The notes: generated by a model not told the origin, from the letters alone. A DNA stretch of 64,000 nt from Ciona intestinalis (GCF_000224145.3 NC_020179.2:984571-1048570); one strand, 5' to 3'; shown: positions 23,325 through 35,348, counted from the stretch's first letter. A program made the numbers and translations.

Positions 23325-24701
23325 ATGAAAATACCAAGCATGGAACTACAGGCAATTATAATGGCTGGGGGCAAGGGGAGTCATATGGGAGACCTTACTG
23401 ATAATACACCAAAGGCATTACTACCTGTAGGAAATAAGCCTCTAATTTGGTTTCCAGTAAATATGTTAGAAAAAGCAGGATTTCAAGATGTGATAATAGT
23501 TACATTGAATTCTGCAAAGGCAGAGGTGGAACACTGCTTAAAAAACTGTAAAATTGCTGTTAAGTTGTATGGAATACCTGACGATAGTGAAACAGATACA
23601 GTGGACTCATTATGTTTAATCAAAGATGACATAAAAAGTGACATGCTTATTTTGAGCTGCGATGTAATAACTGATTTACCATTGCATAAGCTCGCCGATG
23701 TGCATAGGCTACACGACTCGACGGTGAGCATGCTGTTCTGCCCGTCGCAGCCATTATTGGAGAATTTGCCTGGCGTCAAGTCAAAGAAAAAGGCCCAGCA
23801 AAAACAGAGAGAGTTTATTGGTATGACCCAAGTTAGGAATTTTCACCAAAGAGTTTTGTTTTTATTGAATGAAGCCGATTTGGATGATGAACTTTTACCT
23901 GTAAGACAAGCACTGATGGAAATTTACCCTCGAATTCAAGTCCGAAGCGATTTACACGATGCTCATACTTATATTTTAAAGCACTGGGTGTTGGATTATA
24001 TAAAACAGAATCGCACCAGAAGTTCTTTTCGCAGTGAACTTTTACCATATCTCGTTAAAAAGCAATTCTCGAAACCCAGAAACAATACTGCTGCTTCCAT
24101 ATCTCAACTGCCAGATAACTCTGGTGATTCAAAAGAAGAATTTGTAAAAGATGTAACTTCTTACATGAATTTTGATGATGACAAAATACAGATTAATGAT
24201 CTAACGCTCTGTACCCAAAAGTCGCAAGACAACATTTCTTGCCACGGTCTTATTTATGATGAAGGTGTCTGTTTCAGCATAAACAGTCTTTCTTCTTACA
24301 TAGAAGCAAATAGATACATGTGCAGACCTGATAGCATATTTTATGACGTTTTACCAAGAGTACACCAATCATGTCAACTAGCGGAAAAAGTCCAAGTTGG
24401 CACAGATAGTATGGTAGGCGAAAGAACGCAAATTAACGAGAAATGCTCAATAAAACGCTCGGTAATTGGCAAAGATTGTGAAATCGGAACTTTGGTGAGA
24501 ATCTCAAACTGTGTTGTTATGGACAGAGTGAAAATTTCTGATGGCGTAAACATACAGGGTTGTGTGATTTGTGAGGGTGCAATTATTGGCGAAAAGTCTG
24601 AACTGAAAGACTGTTTTATTGGTTACCAAAAAATAGTTGAACCAGCGTCAAAATTATCGAAAGAGTCGCTAGTAGAAAGTTCAGCTATGATGGAAATTTA
24701 A
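23325..24701 (+). CDS. EIF2B3: Translation initiation factor eIF2B subunit gamma, intronless
   Basis: The gamma subunit is part of the catalytic subcomplex of eIF2B, the GDP/GTP exchange factor for eIF2 that drives initiation and is inhibited in stress. The 458-residue reading (453 from the second ATG at 23340, which aligns with the human start MEFQ) has an N-terminal nucleotidyltransferase-like domain: MAGGKGSHMGDLTDNTPKAL, LLPVGNKPLIWFPVN, LILSCDVITDLPLH, REFIGM, NEADLDDELL, and RSELLPYLVKKQF. It also has a C-terminal left-handed beta-helix with hexapeptide-like repeats: ERTQINEKCSIKRSVIG, then VNIQGCVICEGAIIGE, ending in MMEI (human LMEI). Length and both ends match the family (human 452). 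The loop GGKGSH keeps the old pyrophosphorylase layout but has His where Arg is usual. No introns occur in 1.4 kb, unlike most neighbours. Confidence 0.96.
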   Translation: MKIPSMELQAIIMAGGKGSHMGDLTDNTPKALLPVGNKPLIWFPVNMLEKAGFQDVIIVTLNSAKAEVEHCLKNCKIAVKLYGIPDDSETDTVDSLCLIKDDIKSDMLILSCDVITDLPLHKLADVHRLHDSTVSMLFCPSQPLLENLPGVKSKKKAQQKQREFIGMTQVRNFHQRVLFLLNEADLDDELLPVRQALMEIYPRIQVRSDLHDAHTYILKHWVLDYIKQNRTRSSFRSELLPYLVKKQFSKPRNNTAASISQLPDNSGDSKEEFVKDVTSYMNFDDDKIQINDLTLCTQKSQDNISCHGLIYDEGVCFSINSLSSYIEANRYMCRPDSIFYDVLPRVHQSCQLAEKVQVGTDSMVGERTQINEKCSIKRSVIGKDCEIGTLVRISNCVVMDRVKISDGVNIQGCVICEGAIIGEKSELKDCFIGYQKIVEPASKLSKESLVESSAMMEI

Positions 24702-25245
24702 AAGAAATAATATAACTGTTTGCAGCATTTGTAAGTTTTCGCATATAGGTGTTATAGTGTTAAAACAGTTTTTCTCACTTTTAATGTTCCCATTATAATA
24801 AGACCTAGATCCAGAACCAGAGAATCAAGTCAGTGTGTCAGATTTTCAATTTGTGTTTTATGTATGATGTAATTTATATGATTTGAAATGGTGCAAATGT
24901 GGTTGTGTAAGTTTATGTTAAAAATCATATTATTGTATTTTAGTGTCATTTGTGTACCAACATTTATTTAAGAAATTTTTTTTTCAAGTTAAACTATTGG
25001 GCCTATACAACAGTATGTAAAAATGGCCCAGTATACACAATTAGCATGCAAATTTAAACTGAATTTTTTATAGCATTGTAAATTACTAATAAATAAATGG
25101 TTTTGGGTTTTGTTTGGTAATATCAGACCTATTGTAAGACTATGTTTTGTGTCTACAGAGCATATTTTTTGGTGTTATTTTTGTCATTTTTGGGGTGGTT
25201 TTGTCTATAAAATTGGATGTTTAGGTGAAATTTTTTAATAACAAA
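24702..25245. other. Short spacer between EIF2B3 and GGCX
   Basis: 544 bases, same-strand neighbours. Contains AATAAA hexamers at 25088-25097 that can serve the EIF2B3 transcript. The GGCX promoter must lie in the last part; no TATA box seen. No coding exon. Confidence 0.5.
25088..25093 (+). promoter_or_regulatory. Poly(A) signal candidate of EIF2B3
   Basis: AATAAA about 390 bases after the stop, followed by an overlapping second hexamer. Confidence 0.5.
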
Positions 25246-28154
25246 ATGAAAGGCAGTTTTTCATGGTTGGTTTCTGAACTAAGCAGGCCAAAAGATGCTT
25301 CAATTCTGGCTTTTACAAGAATAGCCTTTGGTAAGCACTAAATTACAAATATACAGGTTTAAGAGCTAAATTTTTATCTCACACCTATCTTCTTCCAGTA
25401 GTTTTTACCCATAGTGTGTATCACTTTATTGTTAATGTCTATTTTTTTACTGTTTTATTAAATTTATTATTTACAAATATTCAAAAATAAAAATAAGTCA
25501 TGTTATTTAATATTTAGATCAGTTTACTTTTAATAGCAAATAACAGAGTTATTTATGTTCAGGTATTTTGATGGCAATTGATATTCCCCAAGAAAGAGGG
25601 ATGAACCATGCAGATATTAAATATGGGGAAGATTCCGGTCTCGTCTGTAAATTTCCACTCTTTCATAATTTACATCCGTTGTCCCAAGATTGGATGACAT
25701 TTTTATACACTGTCTTATTTCTAAGTAAGTGCTTGGATATATACATATACTTTTGCCAATCTGACCCTGGTCTGGTGCTCATATATTTAAACGATGCTTG
25801 TGTAAAGAAATACAGTAGGATTCCATTTGACTAAGATACTGACGATGCTATTTACCCAAAATATATGTCTTTTATCATACAATTAGAATTGGTTTAACTT
25901 GACTTTTGTCTGTTATGTTTTCGTAGCACCAGATCCTTATGCGACAAGAAAAGTGTTCAAAAAATAATAACTTTTCATACTTAACTTTTCATGTATATAT
26001 ATATGTATATATACTTTTTAATATATATATTTATTTATTTTTTTTTTTTTTATTTATATATATATATAATTTTTAATATTTGTATAACACAGGTGCAATA
26101 GGGATTGCTGTTGGGTTCATGTACCGACTTAACTGTGCATTATTTACTTCTATCTACTGGTATTTCTTTTTCCTTGACAAAACAACATGGAACAACCATT
26201 CTTATTTATACGGACTTCTTGCTTTTTTATTTCTTATTTCAGACGCACACAGATATGCGTAAGTAATTTAAAAATAGTAGAACCCATGTTGTGCCACACT
26301 GCGGGACCTCACCCACATAGAATAGAAAGTGGTTTAAACTGTATTGTATACTAACTAAGTGTTATGGATATTTTATGTTTTACATGCTTCATTTTTTGTT
26401 GAGTTATAAGTGTCATTACCACATGTAACTTTAAAGATACTGGGTTCAAAGCTTGATGTTGCTACCTTTGTACGTGTCTTTTGACAAAACTTAACGGTAA
26501 TTGCTCCAACCCTGTGGTCACTAATAGGTTAACACTTAGACTTAACACAAAAGTGACAAAGTGTATCGAAAGTGCAAACTACTGTTCCAATGTATATAGT
26601 GCACAAGCAGCAATTCCAACTAGGAAAAAAATCACCACAGAAAGTTATAAACACTGTACAGTTAAAAAATTAAATAAATGTTTACCTCTAATTTACTATC
26701 ATTACAGATCAATTGATGGTTTATTAAGAAAATCTCTTCAAAACACCCATGTACCTCAATGGAATTATGTTTTATTTAGATTTCAGGTAAGTCTTATTTT
26801 CCATATTTATTTTTAGTTAAAAATATTACTTTCTATTGCAATACCACACTAATAATCACGTTTTTCAGATATTTTTGGTTTATTTTTATGCTGGGCTCAA
26901 AAAAACTGATCTTGATTGGTTAAGTGGTTATTCTATGGGACGATTATCAAGACACTGGGTGTTTGACCCTATGAGGTGACTTAATATATGGTAGTCTATT
27001 ATCATGTATGATGTATTAAATGTTACTTTTTTCATCCTCTCGTGGCGGGAAAACGATAATCGTTAAATAACACGGGTGTTCTGTTTTATACACCTCGTGC
27101 CAGCTTTGTGAGCTTACCATGTATGTAACTTTGTGGAGGATTTTTTTTATGTTTATGACTGTTAAGTTAAATCCAAATTCTTCTTAGGCAGCCATGAGGT
27201 GTATTGTAAAAAAAAAATTTTTAGGTGGGTGCTTTTGCTTAAGTATTTTTAATCAACAATTTTTTTATAGGTTGTTTATGTCAGAAGCCATGATGGATCT
27301 AGTTGTTGTTCATATTGGTGGATTTCTACTCGATATTTCTGCTGGCTTTCTTTTATTTTTCGATAAAACTCGATGGATTGGTTTCATATTCTGTTCCAGC
27401 TTTCATTTCATGAATTCACAGATGTTTAACATTGGTAAGATTTTTTTATTGTCCGCCGCTGTAGCACAGTAGTTAGGGTATGGGTTCAAGGCTCGACGCT
27501 GCTACCATTGTGGGGTATGTGTTCTTGGGCAAGACATTTAATGGCAATTGCTCCAACTCAGAGGTGTATGGAACAGAACACGACTTTCATTTTATAATGA
27601 TTTCAGTTTTTTTTTATTTCAGTTTTGTCGATTTCAGTTTTTTTTTTATTTTGACGATTAAAACTCTATCACCAATAGTTTTCTAACTTGGCTCCTATTC
27701 ATTTTTCCAGGCATGTTTCCTTATGCAATGTTGGCAACCATGTTCATATTTTGTCATTCTAATTCCTTTAAAATATTTGTTGGAAAACTCCCGTGTGGAT
27801 TCAATATGTTGTCTCTTTCACCAGCCAAACAAAACAGTAACTGCATTTATGAGAAAAAGCCAAAATTGAGGTAAAGCTGAAAGAAAAAATAAACTTAAGG
27901 CTTGTGGCAAGAAATTAAATGCCAGAAAACATAAATAAATTCCATGAAACTGTAATTAAAGCAGAAAATAATGTCAATAGTTGAAGGAATTAAGACTACA
28001 AATTTTAATTTAAAAAAGATTTTTTTAATATATTAATGTTTATTTTATTTACTATTTCTACAATTTTAGCTGGAAACACTATGCAGCTGCAGTGTTGACC
28101 ATACTTTACATAACAGAGCAGCTATTCCTACCCTACTCTCACTCGATCACTAAG
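25246..28154 (+). CDS. GGCX: Vitamin K-dependent gamma-carboxylase, exons 1-8 (N-terminal part)
   Basis: Membrane enzyme of the ER that converts glutamate to gamma-carboxyglutamate in secreted Gla proteins, coupled to vitamin K hydroquinone oxidation. Exons: 25246-25330, 25563-25724, 26093-26258, 26708-26786, 26869-26975, 27271-27434, 27711-27870, 28070-28154; phases all agree. Landmarks shared with vertebrate [69 protein letters not shown] (Lys175-Lys176, the position of the human catalytic-base lysine 218), [40 protein letters not shown], and [17 protein letters not shown]. Several hydrophobic membrane segments are clear. The next residue in the family (GYNxWT) appears only at 39354, after an 11.2-kb interval holding other genes and two assembly gaps. 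The start ATG gives a shorter cytosolic N-terminus than human (about 60 residues). Confidence 0.95.
25750..25940. repeat. Dispersed repeat of the GCACCAGATCC type, GGCX intron 2
   Basis: TGACCCTGGTCTGGTGCTCA at the left, GATACTGACGATGC inside, and TTTTCGTAGCACCAGATCCT at the right; about 190 bases, with short inverted ends built around the word CTGGTGC. Confidence 0.55.
26425..26535 (+). mobile_element. SINE fragment with B-box-like region, GGCX intron 3
   Basis: CTGGGTTCAAAGCTTGATGT and AATTGCTCCAACCCTGTGGT. Confidence 0.55.
27030..27150 (-). mobile_element. SINE 3' part, reverse, GGCX intron 5
   Basis: CATCCTCTCGTGGCGGGAAA and TTATACACCTCGTGCCAGC. Confidence 0.6.
27450..27585 (+). mobile_element. 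SINE with tRNA-like head, GGCX intron 6
   Basis: CGCTGTAGCACAGTAGTTAG (A-box-like), GGTTCAAGGCTCGACGC (B-box-like), then GGCAAGACATTTAATGGC. Confidence 0.65.
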
Positions 28155-28275
28155 GTAAAATAATTGTGCAACACTTAAAATCCAAACTTTCTAGGTTTAA
28201 ATTCATCAACTTAAAACTACAAATGATAAACCCCTTAATTTTACTTTCTATGTTGCTCTGCCACTCAAGTAAAAT

Positions 28276-28325
28276 NNNNNNNNNNNNNNNNNNNNNNNNN
28301 NNNNNNNNNNNNNNNNNNNNNNNNN
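28276..28325. other. Assembly gap (50 N)
   Basis: Run of unknown bases; the contig edge lies inside the GGCX intron 8 region. Confidence 1.
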
Positions 28326-28640
28326 CCGTTTTAGTTATAGGAAGTAACTTGTTTTGATTTTTATATAGATTCCCAATCGCATGACCCTGCTATATGACAT
28401 ATAATATATGTTTATTATGAACTACCTACATCCATATCTACATATTCTCTCGCGAATTTGTTAAAATCACGTACTGGATAAAATATGTACCCTAGATTTT
28501 ATTTCTTTTTATGCTTATTTCTACGTTGTTAATTACAACTATCAGGGTTTACTTCGAACAATAAACGGAAATGAAATTACGTAGTCGCGCGTCACGCGGT
28601 TTCTGACTCGTCGCAACATACCAGGAAACGTATGGTATTG

Positions 28641-28839
28641 TATAAGGTTGGGGAAGATGGGACACTTCTTATTCTATTATCTCATTCTATTTCGTAGTAA
28701 ACAAAAAACATTCAAAGAATTATAAAACCGTATCCTCACGACTCCACATAGAATAGACCGTTTTTAAATGTTTAGAACGCGATCAGGATATTTGGATATT
28801 ATGTGCTAAAGATGTCCTGTCTTCCCCTACCCTACTGTA
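28641..28839 (-). mobile_element. MITE-like element, complete (duplicated at 44386-44583)
   Basis: GGTTGGGGAAGATGGGACAC to GATGTCCTGTCTTCCCCTAC. The 2-kb duplication carries it along. Confidence 0.8.
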
Positions 28840-29720
28840 TAGTAATTTGCTAAATCCCATATTTCCCGATCGTGTTTTTAACAATTAGAGTTGGGGGCTA
28901 TACCCTTGTATATTAAGTATAAATGTTGTTTGTTTACCACCAAATGTGACGATTAAAGCGAAAAAAACGTCCCATCTTACCTCATCCTACTATAATAGAT
29001 AGCACAACAAAAAATATTTTGTTAATATTTTAAATTTACACCGTTTATAGAGACGAAATTTAAAAAAATGTCCAAAAAAATTCACCGAAAAAAACAGGTA
29101 AAATACGAACGTGACGAATCGGTTTCTTACATGCTATTTAAATCTTGGGTAGGCTATTTAGTTTGTGTTCTACCACGCGCACAAAGAGAGTCCCCAACCC
29201 TTGACACAATATTGACTTTATCAGTTGTTCGCTTTTGTAGCCTATATACTCGGTCGTTTGAATGAACATGACGCAAGCGGAAATTCCGAACCACGAAAGG
29301 AGGATATTGGTTTATGTAACTTTTGTTTTCGTTTATCTCTAAGTTGGGGCGTAAAATGTCCCCCATTACCCCACGTCCCGATTTACCTCACTCTATTATA
29401 TTGTTTAGCGTTTCATACGTAATGACCATCTACAAATTTTATAATTGTAGTTTGCGCATTACCTTTTCTGAAGGCTGAATATATAGTAGTAGGCCAGATG
29501 GTCAGATAATGCTGCATGAAGTATTTCGTATATTCTTTAATATATGATCAGAGCAAAATATACTTTATTAAATTCAATAAATCGACCGAATGTTTCTGCT
29601 AGAATTTGTGTATTGCGTCAAACCTGTTTTTAAGTGTTCAGTAATATAATCACATGGTATATATAACACTACTGAGGTAGCGACAAATAAAACATCCCTA
29701 AAAACCACGTTTACCGCATT

Positions 29721-29859
29721 ATGTCACGTTCGGTTCGTGGTACACGGTACATCTCAAAGCAAGCATTGACGAGCCGGGAAAGTAAAATGGGGAGGTACCC
29801 AGATACGCCACCGAAACTCGTAGTTCAAACAAGGACGTTAAGCCTAGGAGGACAGCATG
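29721..29859 (+). other. Candidate short coding exon (low support)
   Basis: An ATG-started frame (MSRSVRGTRYISKQAL..., basic) runs to a good donor, CAGCATG|GTACGT. Between copies A and B the only difference in the frame is a silent GGA/GGC change, while a small indel starts straight after the donor. That would fit a coding exon, but the whole segment is about 98 percent identical, so it is weak evidence. No acceptor partner was found. Confidence 0.25.
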
Positions 29860-30391
29860 GTACGTACGTATTTAAAGCGACGACAGCATGTTATTTCCAG
29901 TAGTTAGTCTATGAGTTCGGACGCGGCCTTGAGATGTGTTTTATGTTGAAATATAGATTTTATTTATAGATCATACAGGCATTTGGAATGTTTTAAAAAG
30001 GTTAAAGGCGAGTTACTGATATGGTTATGGAATTTACAAAAAATATAATGCACAATGAGCGGAATGTGTTTATACCGATATTTAGGCATCAAATTTCGTA
30101 ATTTGATATTCGTTGCGCCGGTCTCTGATATATTTTTAGAAAGACAACGTTGTTGTTGTGCAACCTTTTTTATCCGTCTCAACCTAAATAAATTTTCGAG
30201 TTTCACACATACGGTGCAGTTTAAGAAGTGAAGTTACATATTTCGCAAGTAATAAGAAACTGACGTGAGCGGTTTAGGCAGAGTATAGTAAGGCGTGGAG
30301 ATTCGTATAACAAGTAAACCAGTGCGCAACAACAACAGAGACAAAGTCTACCGAAAGCGGTAGAATGTACTGTGTACACGCGTGCTTCTGC

Positions 30392-30578
30392 ACGTACAGA
30401 GTAAACCAGTCAATTAAAAGGGATTAGGCTACTGTAGTTGTAAGCTGTGTGTGTTGTATAGGGCTATATGCTTTATGGAGGTTTACGGCTTTATGCTTAA
30501 ATAGAATGAGTTATGTAACATACATTGTATTTATTTATTTAGTTGATAGCATTGTATGTTTGAAATATTTTCGTCTAA
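30392..30578. other. 5' region of the IAP gene
   Basis: Ends with a pyrimidine/AT tract and TTTATTTAG at 30534-30542, 36 bases before the IAP start. It could be a cis acceptor from an upstream non-coding exon or a spliced-leader acceptor. No TATA box seen. Confidence 0.35.
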
Positions 30579-33500
30579 ATGGAATTGGCAAACAATTTAT
30601 TCTCGGATATCGAAACTGACGGAATGAAAGTGAACACAACATCTGAACCATCAGACAAACGATGTGTTTATATTACACCAGGTAAACAGGTTAAATAAAA
30701 TGCTTTAACACTGTCTACCGTTGTTTTGCTGTTATGTCTATTTGTGTAATACACGACAATAATACCGGTACGTAAGATGCCGCCTACACGTCTTTTTTAA
30801 TTTTTGCAGCCACCTTTTAAATGCAGTTTTAAATGTAGAGTAAGTGTATTGCATACCATTTTTTAACATAAAGGTTGTACCGTTTTAAATCTTACTTTTA
30901 TGGCTACCGCATAGACAAGAGGAAGTAGTATGTTAGATACTGCATGACAGAATACGTATTTGTCAGTAGGTGTAACAATAGAGAGTGTTACGGCCACTAT
31001 TTACTGGTACAGTCTACAGCAGTACGTATTTCCATTCTCCTGTGTAAGGCCTTTAAGGATTTCCAACCTTTAAACATTTTTTGGCATAACTCTAATAGTC
31101 TAATACATGTAAACAATCATAAAGTATATATAACTTAAAAAAAAAAATAAATTATATTATTATAGGGTAAGATGGGACACCTTTAGCACCTAAAACCCAT
31201 ATTTCCTGATCATGTTTTGTACAAATAAAAATGCTCTTTTATAGTCACAGGGCTACGGTTATATAATCCTGTAATTATTCTTTGTTTGCTACTAAATGGG
31301 AGAAAAAAGTTAATGAAAGTTGTCCCGTCTTACCCCATCCTACTATATGTGTTCTACTAAATTCTAATTGTTATGTGTTATTATCCAGGCCAAAAGGAAA
31401 GAGAAGATTACCGAATTACGACTTTCAATAAATTCCCTTCTAACAAACCTGTTGACAAAATGAAATTGTCTTCAAATGGATTTCTGTACACAGGGTTTAA
31501 AGACAGAGTAAAGTGTTTCAGGTGAATAAACAAATTCTATACAGTACTGTAGGATAAAAGTATTAGGCAAAAAGAGTTATATATGTGGAAATTAAGTACA
31601 TTTGGCATTTACTTTACATTGGAATTGCATTTTGAAGTTATTACACTAACTAATGCTTATAATTCCTTATTTGTAATGAGAAACTTATTTTCACTGACTT
31701 AAGTTTTAGGTTTACCAATAAACATATTGTTATCTTTATATTGTGCTATTACTGTATTATTCAATTAAACCTACATTAGCTCCTTAAATATATATTAATA
31801 TATAAATATATATATTAATTTAATATTGTAATTATTTGAACAGGTGTGGGCAATGTGTTGAAGGCTTAAATGGCACAGAAAACATGGGTTTACCTGGATG
31901 GCATAAACCAGATTGTGAATTCGCAAATGGGACAGACACCACTAATGTACCACTACGTAAGTATTTGTTACAATCAGATGTATATTTATATAAATTTATG
32001 CTCAATTTACTTCTGATTAGTTCGTAGGTGCAGTGACACACTTGGTTAGCATGTGTGTCACCTAACCCAAAGGTAACGGTTTTAAGGCCCGTCGCTGCTA
32101 CCTTTGCGTGCAAATGTTTTCTTGGGCAAATTATTAGAATACAAAAAATGTAAAATTATTTGTCTTTTATTCTTAAACTGTACGATCTTTCTATCAACAT
32201 TTGGAGTTATTTACATAAGTCTAACTGTCACTTTATTATTTTTTCAGTTCGCCATAAAATTCAACAAAATCTGCCTAGTTTACAAAACGCCAGCTTTGTC
32301 CAATCCATTCCAAATCAGGACCAAACAACATTATCAGCCGGAGAACTTTTAAAATTCGGAAATATTGACCAAACGACAAACCAAGTAGTTACCCCAAGAA
32401 ACCTACCAGTGCAACAATCATCAAATCAATTTGGGCAAATGTACCAGACAGCTACTATACACAAACCACATCTCCAAGTGCCTTTCTCTGTTCTACAATC
32501 TACCAGAGCAACAGAACCAGCTCCAAGGTGCGCAGAAAATTCTCAATTCCCCTGCAGTAACCCAAGAAACCCACACATGAAGAGTGAAAGAGTAAGACTG
32601 CAGACTTTTATGCATAATTTGGGAAAATGGTCTTCTCATGGAATAGTTACCACACCAGAACAAATGGCAGATGCTGGTTTATTTTACTTGGGTAAGTACA
32701 TATTTACAATCAAGTAAAAAGTAGTCTTAATTTATGAATACCATGTTACTGACGAATGTTAATTGCTCCAACTCAGTGGTCACTTATGGGTTGTCCAATT
32801 TATTAAGCAAAAACATCCCCTAAAAGGTTACATCTGTAGTAAGCCGTAAGAGTTGTTTAAAACAGAAAGCCCACATTGTTACTTTTAAAGTAATGTGACA
32901 AGTAATATTCATTCATTCATTTATATACCTATTGGTTGAGAAACCTGTTTAAATCATATCAGTAACTGAATTATTCACACAGGTGACAGAGATCGCACCA
33001 AATGTTGGTATTGTAACGGAGGTTTACAGAACTGGGAACCTAATGATGACCCCTGGTATGAACATGCAAAGTGGTTTCCTGAGTAAGTTAAACATATATA
33101 ACCAAAATGCGTTGTATTAAATATGCAATATAGTTATTACCGGACAAATCCCAAACTTTTGGTTTCATGTAACCTTTTTATATCTTAACTTTATAACATT
33201 CACAAAACTATGATTTTTGTTAAGTGGTTATTGTAATATCAGATTGTAATGGGTTCAAGGCTCATTGCTGCTAAGGTTGGGAGCGTATGTGTCCTAGAGC
33301 AATAAACTAAACGACAATTGCTTTAACCCAGCGGTCACTAATGGGTTGTTTAAACTGTATAAAACAGAACATCTGTACTATAATGACCCTTATTTTCGAT
33401 ATCAATTTTTTACTTAAAAATTTATTTATTTTCAGGTGTGAGTTCGTTTTACAGCAAAAAGGTGAACTTTATGTGCACCGAATAGCAAGGCAGTTTCCTA

Positions 33501-34608
33501 ACCTCAACAGACCACGAATTTCTAACCCTTACCAATTGTTTGGTAGAAGCAACAATGACGTACCACCACCTCAACCTCAACCACAAAGGTATGTATTAGT
33601 TTATGAGAACATAGGCGCCACACCTGGGGTGGCAAGGTAGGCACACCTGCCCCGGAATTTTCTGCAATGCATTTATTTACTTTAGAATACTGTTGGTCCC
33701 ACAAAAAATGGTTAAAAAATATCACAAAAACGGTGCAACATTAATTTAATTACATTATTTCCTGCATGGTTTACAAATCTGTCTCAAAAATGTTTAAAAA
33801 ATCATCACCAAAACTTTTTACAAAAAAAAACAAATTGTGAATCAAAAACATGTTGTTTTAAGTTTTTTAAATCCCTTCTGTTATTTCACTGACTGTTTTT
33901 TTCCTTTATTTTTCGAAAAAGTGATCGAAAATTAACCAATTACCTTTTTTTTCTAGTCCTGGCCCTGTGATTATTGACCCACAAGAAGAACAAAGGAAAT
34001 TGAAATCCAAAATTGATGAAGAAATGGAATCATCTGCTGTAGTGGATGGCGCAAAACAAATGGGTTTTGAAGAGAAAGAAATTAAGCGCGCAATTACAAA
34101 GTTAGTGAATGAATTAATGTAACTTATTTATCCTCGCGTGGTGAAAAAATGATAGTATATATAACACAGGTGTTTTGTTTTACCAGTTACCACGTATGTA
34201 GCTTTGTTACGATCACACAAAGATAAACTACGTCTCATAAATTCAAAAAAAAAACTTTTTTTTAGAAATATGAAAGAAAATGGAAAATCTTTTTCCACAT
34301 TGCTCAGCCTAGTAGATGCTATACTGGCAGATAACGGTGATGATAACACCTCATCAGAAGAGCAAAGTGAGGCCCCCACAGCTCCAGAAACTACTTTAAC
34401 ATTCAATACTGATCAGCAGTCAACTGCCAGCGAGTTACAGCGTTTAGAAATGGCTCGATTTTGTAAAATTTGCCGGCAAAAAGAAGCAGTAGTCGTTTTG
34501 TTGCCGTGTGGGCATTTATCTTGCTGCGACACATGCGGAAAAGAAATTACAAAATGTCCGGCATGCAAATTAGCTGTAACAGATAAAGTGCATTCATTTA
34601 TTGCTTGA
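30579..34608 (+). CDS. Inhibitor-of-apoptosis protein: BIR-BIR-UBA-RING
   Basis: Eight in-phase exons: 30579-30681, 31389-31521, 31844-31956, 32248-32691, 32983-33082, 33436-33588, 33957-34100, 34266-34608; 510 residues. IAPs are E3 ligases that bind caspases or IAP-antagonists and act in cell death and NF-kB signalling. BIR1 (exons 2-3) has [16 protein letters not shown] but an odd zinc loop (H-x3-C). BIR2 (exons 4-6) is canonical: [20 protein letters not shown], then [21 protein letters not shown] with C-x2-C-x16-H-x6-C. A Gln/Asn-rich linker joins them. A UBA-like region ([19 protein letters not shown]) and a C-terminal RING ([20 protein letters not shown], then CPAC) complete the XIAP/cIAP-like order; no CARD is seen. 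Placed inside GGCX in this assembly, but probably belongs downstream of it. Which vertebrate BIRC it corresponds to is not resolvable by eye. Confidence 0.93.
31163..31348 (+). mobile_element. MITE-like element, second subtype, IAP intron 1
   Basis: ATAGGGTAAGATGGGACACC to TGTCCCGTCTTACCCCATCC, flanked by TATTATTA and TATATG. Confidence 0.8.
32025..32130 (+). mobile_element. SINE head, IAP intron 3
   Basis: GTGCAGTGACACACTTGGTT, then GGTTTTAAGGCCCGTCGCTG and CTTGGGCAAATTATTAG. Confidence 0.6.
33222..33390 (+). mobile_element. SINE, IAP intron 5
   Basis: GGGTTCAAGGCTCATTGCTG, CAATTGCTTTAACCCAGCGG and CTGTATAAAACAGAACATC. Confidence 0.6.
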
Positions 34609-34832
34609 TTTTTTACACGCCACATTTATTCTGTACGTCTTTTAGCACTGCTCTTATTGTGTGATGTATTATCATGTAGCTGTATTAGGTATGTCATTAG
34701 TGTTACCTGGACTTAACATTTTCTTCAATTTTGTTGGCAACTACTTTTCCAAGTTAACACTGTTTAAAACGGTTATATTTCCGATCTTTCTTTAGCGCTT
34801 ATTTCTTTTTCATTTTTAAACAAAATCATGAC

Positions 34833-34838
34833 AATAAA
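34833..34838 (+). promoter_or_regulatory. Poly(A) signal candidate of the IAP gene
   Basis: AATAAA 225 bases after the RING exon stop. Confidence 0.55.
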
Positions 34839-34898
34839 ATTATTTTACATTAATTCGTTTCATGATCCCAAATTCCCAAACTAATCTTGCGTGAAATA

Positions 34899-35079
34899 GA
34901 GGGCGGGGGAAGATGGGACACCTTTTTTCTGTATTCGCGTCTTATTTGGTAGTAAACAAAAAAACAATCCGAGAAAAATAAAACTATATCCCCACGACTT
35001 ACGTTGTTAATTGATTAAACACCATCAGTATATTTGGATATTATGTGATTAAGGTGGCCCGTTTTCCCCCACTCCACTA
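34899..35079 (-). mobile_element. MITE-like element, complete, 3' of IAP
   Basis: GGGCGGGGGAAGATGGGACA to GGTGGCCCGTTTTCCCCCAC. Confidence 0.75.
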
Positions 35080-35348
35080 ACTCTAGAACAATACGTCCGG
35101 TGCCGTGGCATAATAATTCGCGCGTCTGTCTCTTATTTAAAACACGATTGAGAAATATGGGATTTGGATGCTAACGGTAACCCATCTTACCCCACAGAAA
35201 TATATTACGTTTTCGTAAATTCACTTAATTTTTGTGTTGGATGTGAATGATTTCTCCAACAGTTTCTATTTCACAACAAACGAAACTTTTTCAGATTATT
35301 ATTTTATTGCATTGCTCAACTATAATGGCAACAAACGTTTCATCTACT

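Larger units (their letters stand above)
28326..30391. repeat. 2.07-kb contig-edge duplication, copy A
   Basis: Nearly identical to 44071-46135 (offset 15745, only scattered single-base and small indel differences). Copy A begins at the first base after a gap; copy B ends at the last base before a gap. This is the pattern of two overlapping contigs or haplotypes rather than of a true segmental duplication. It contains a MITE (28641-28839) and another partial copy (to about 28995). Confidence 0.95.
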
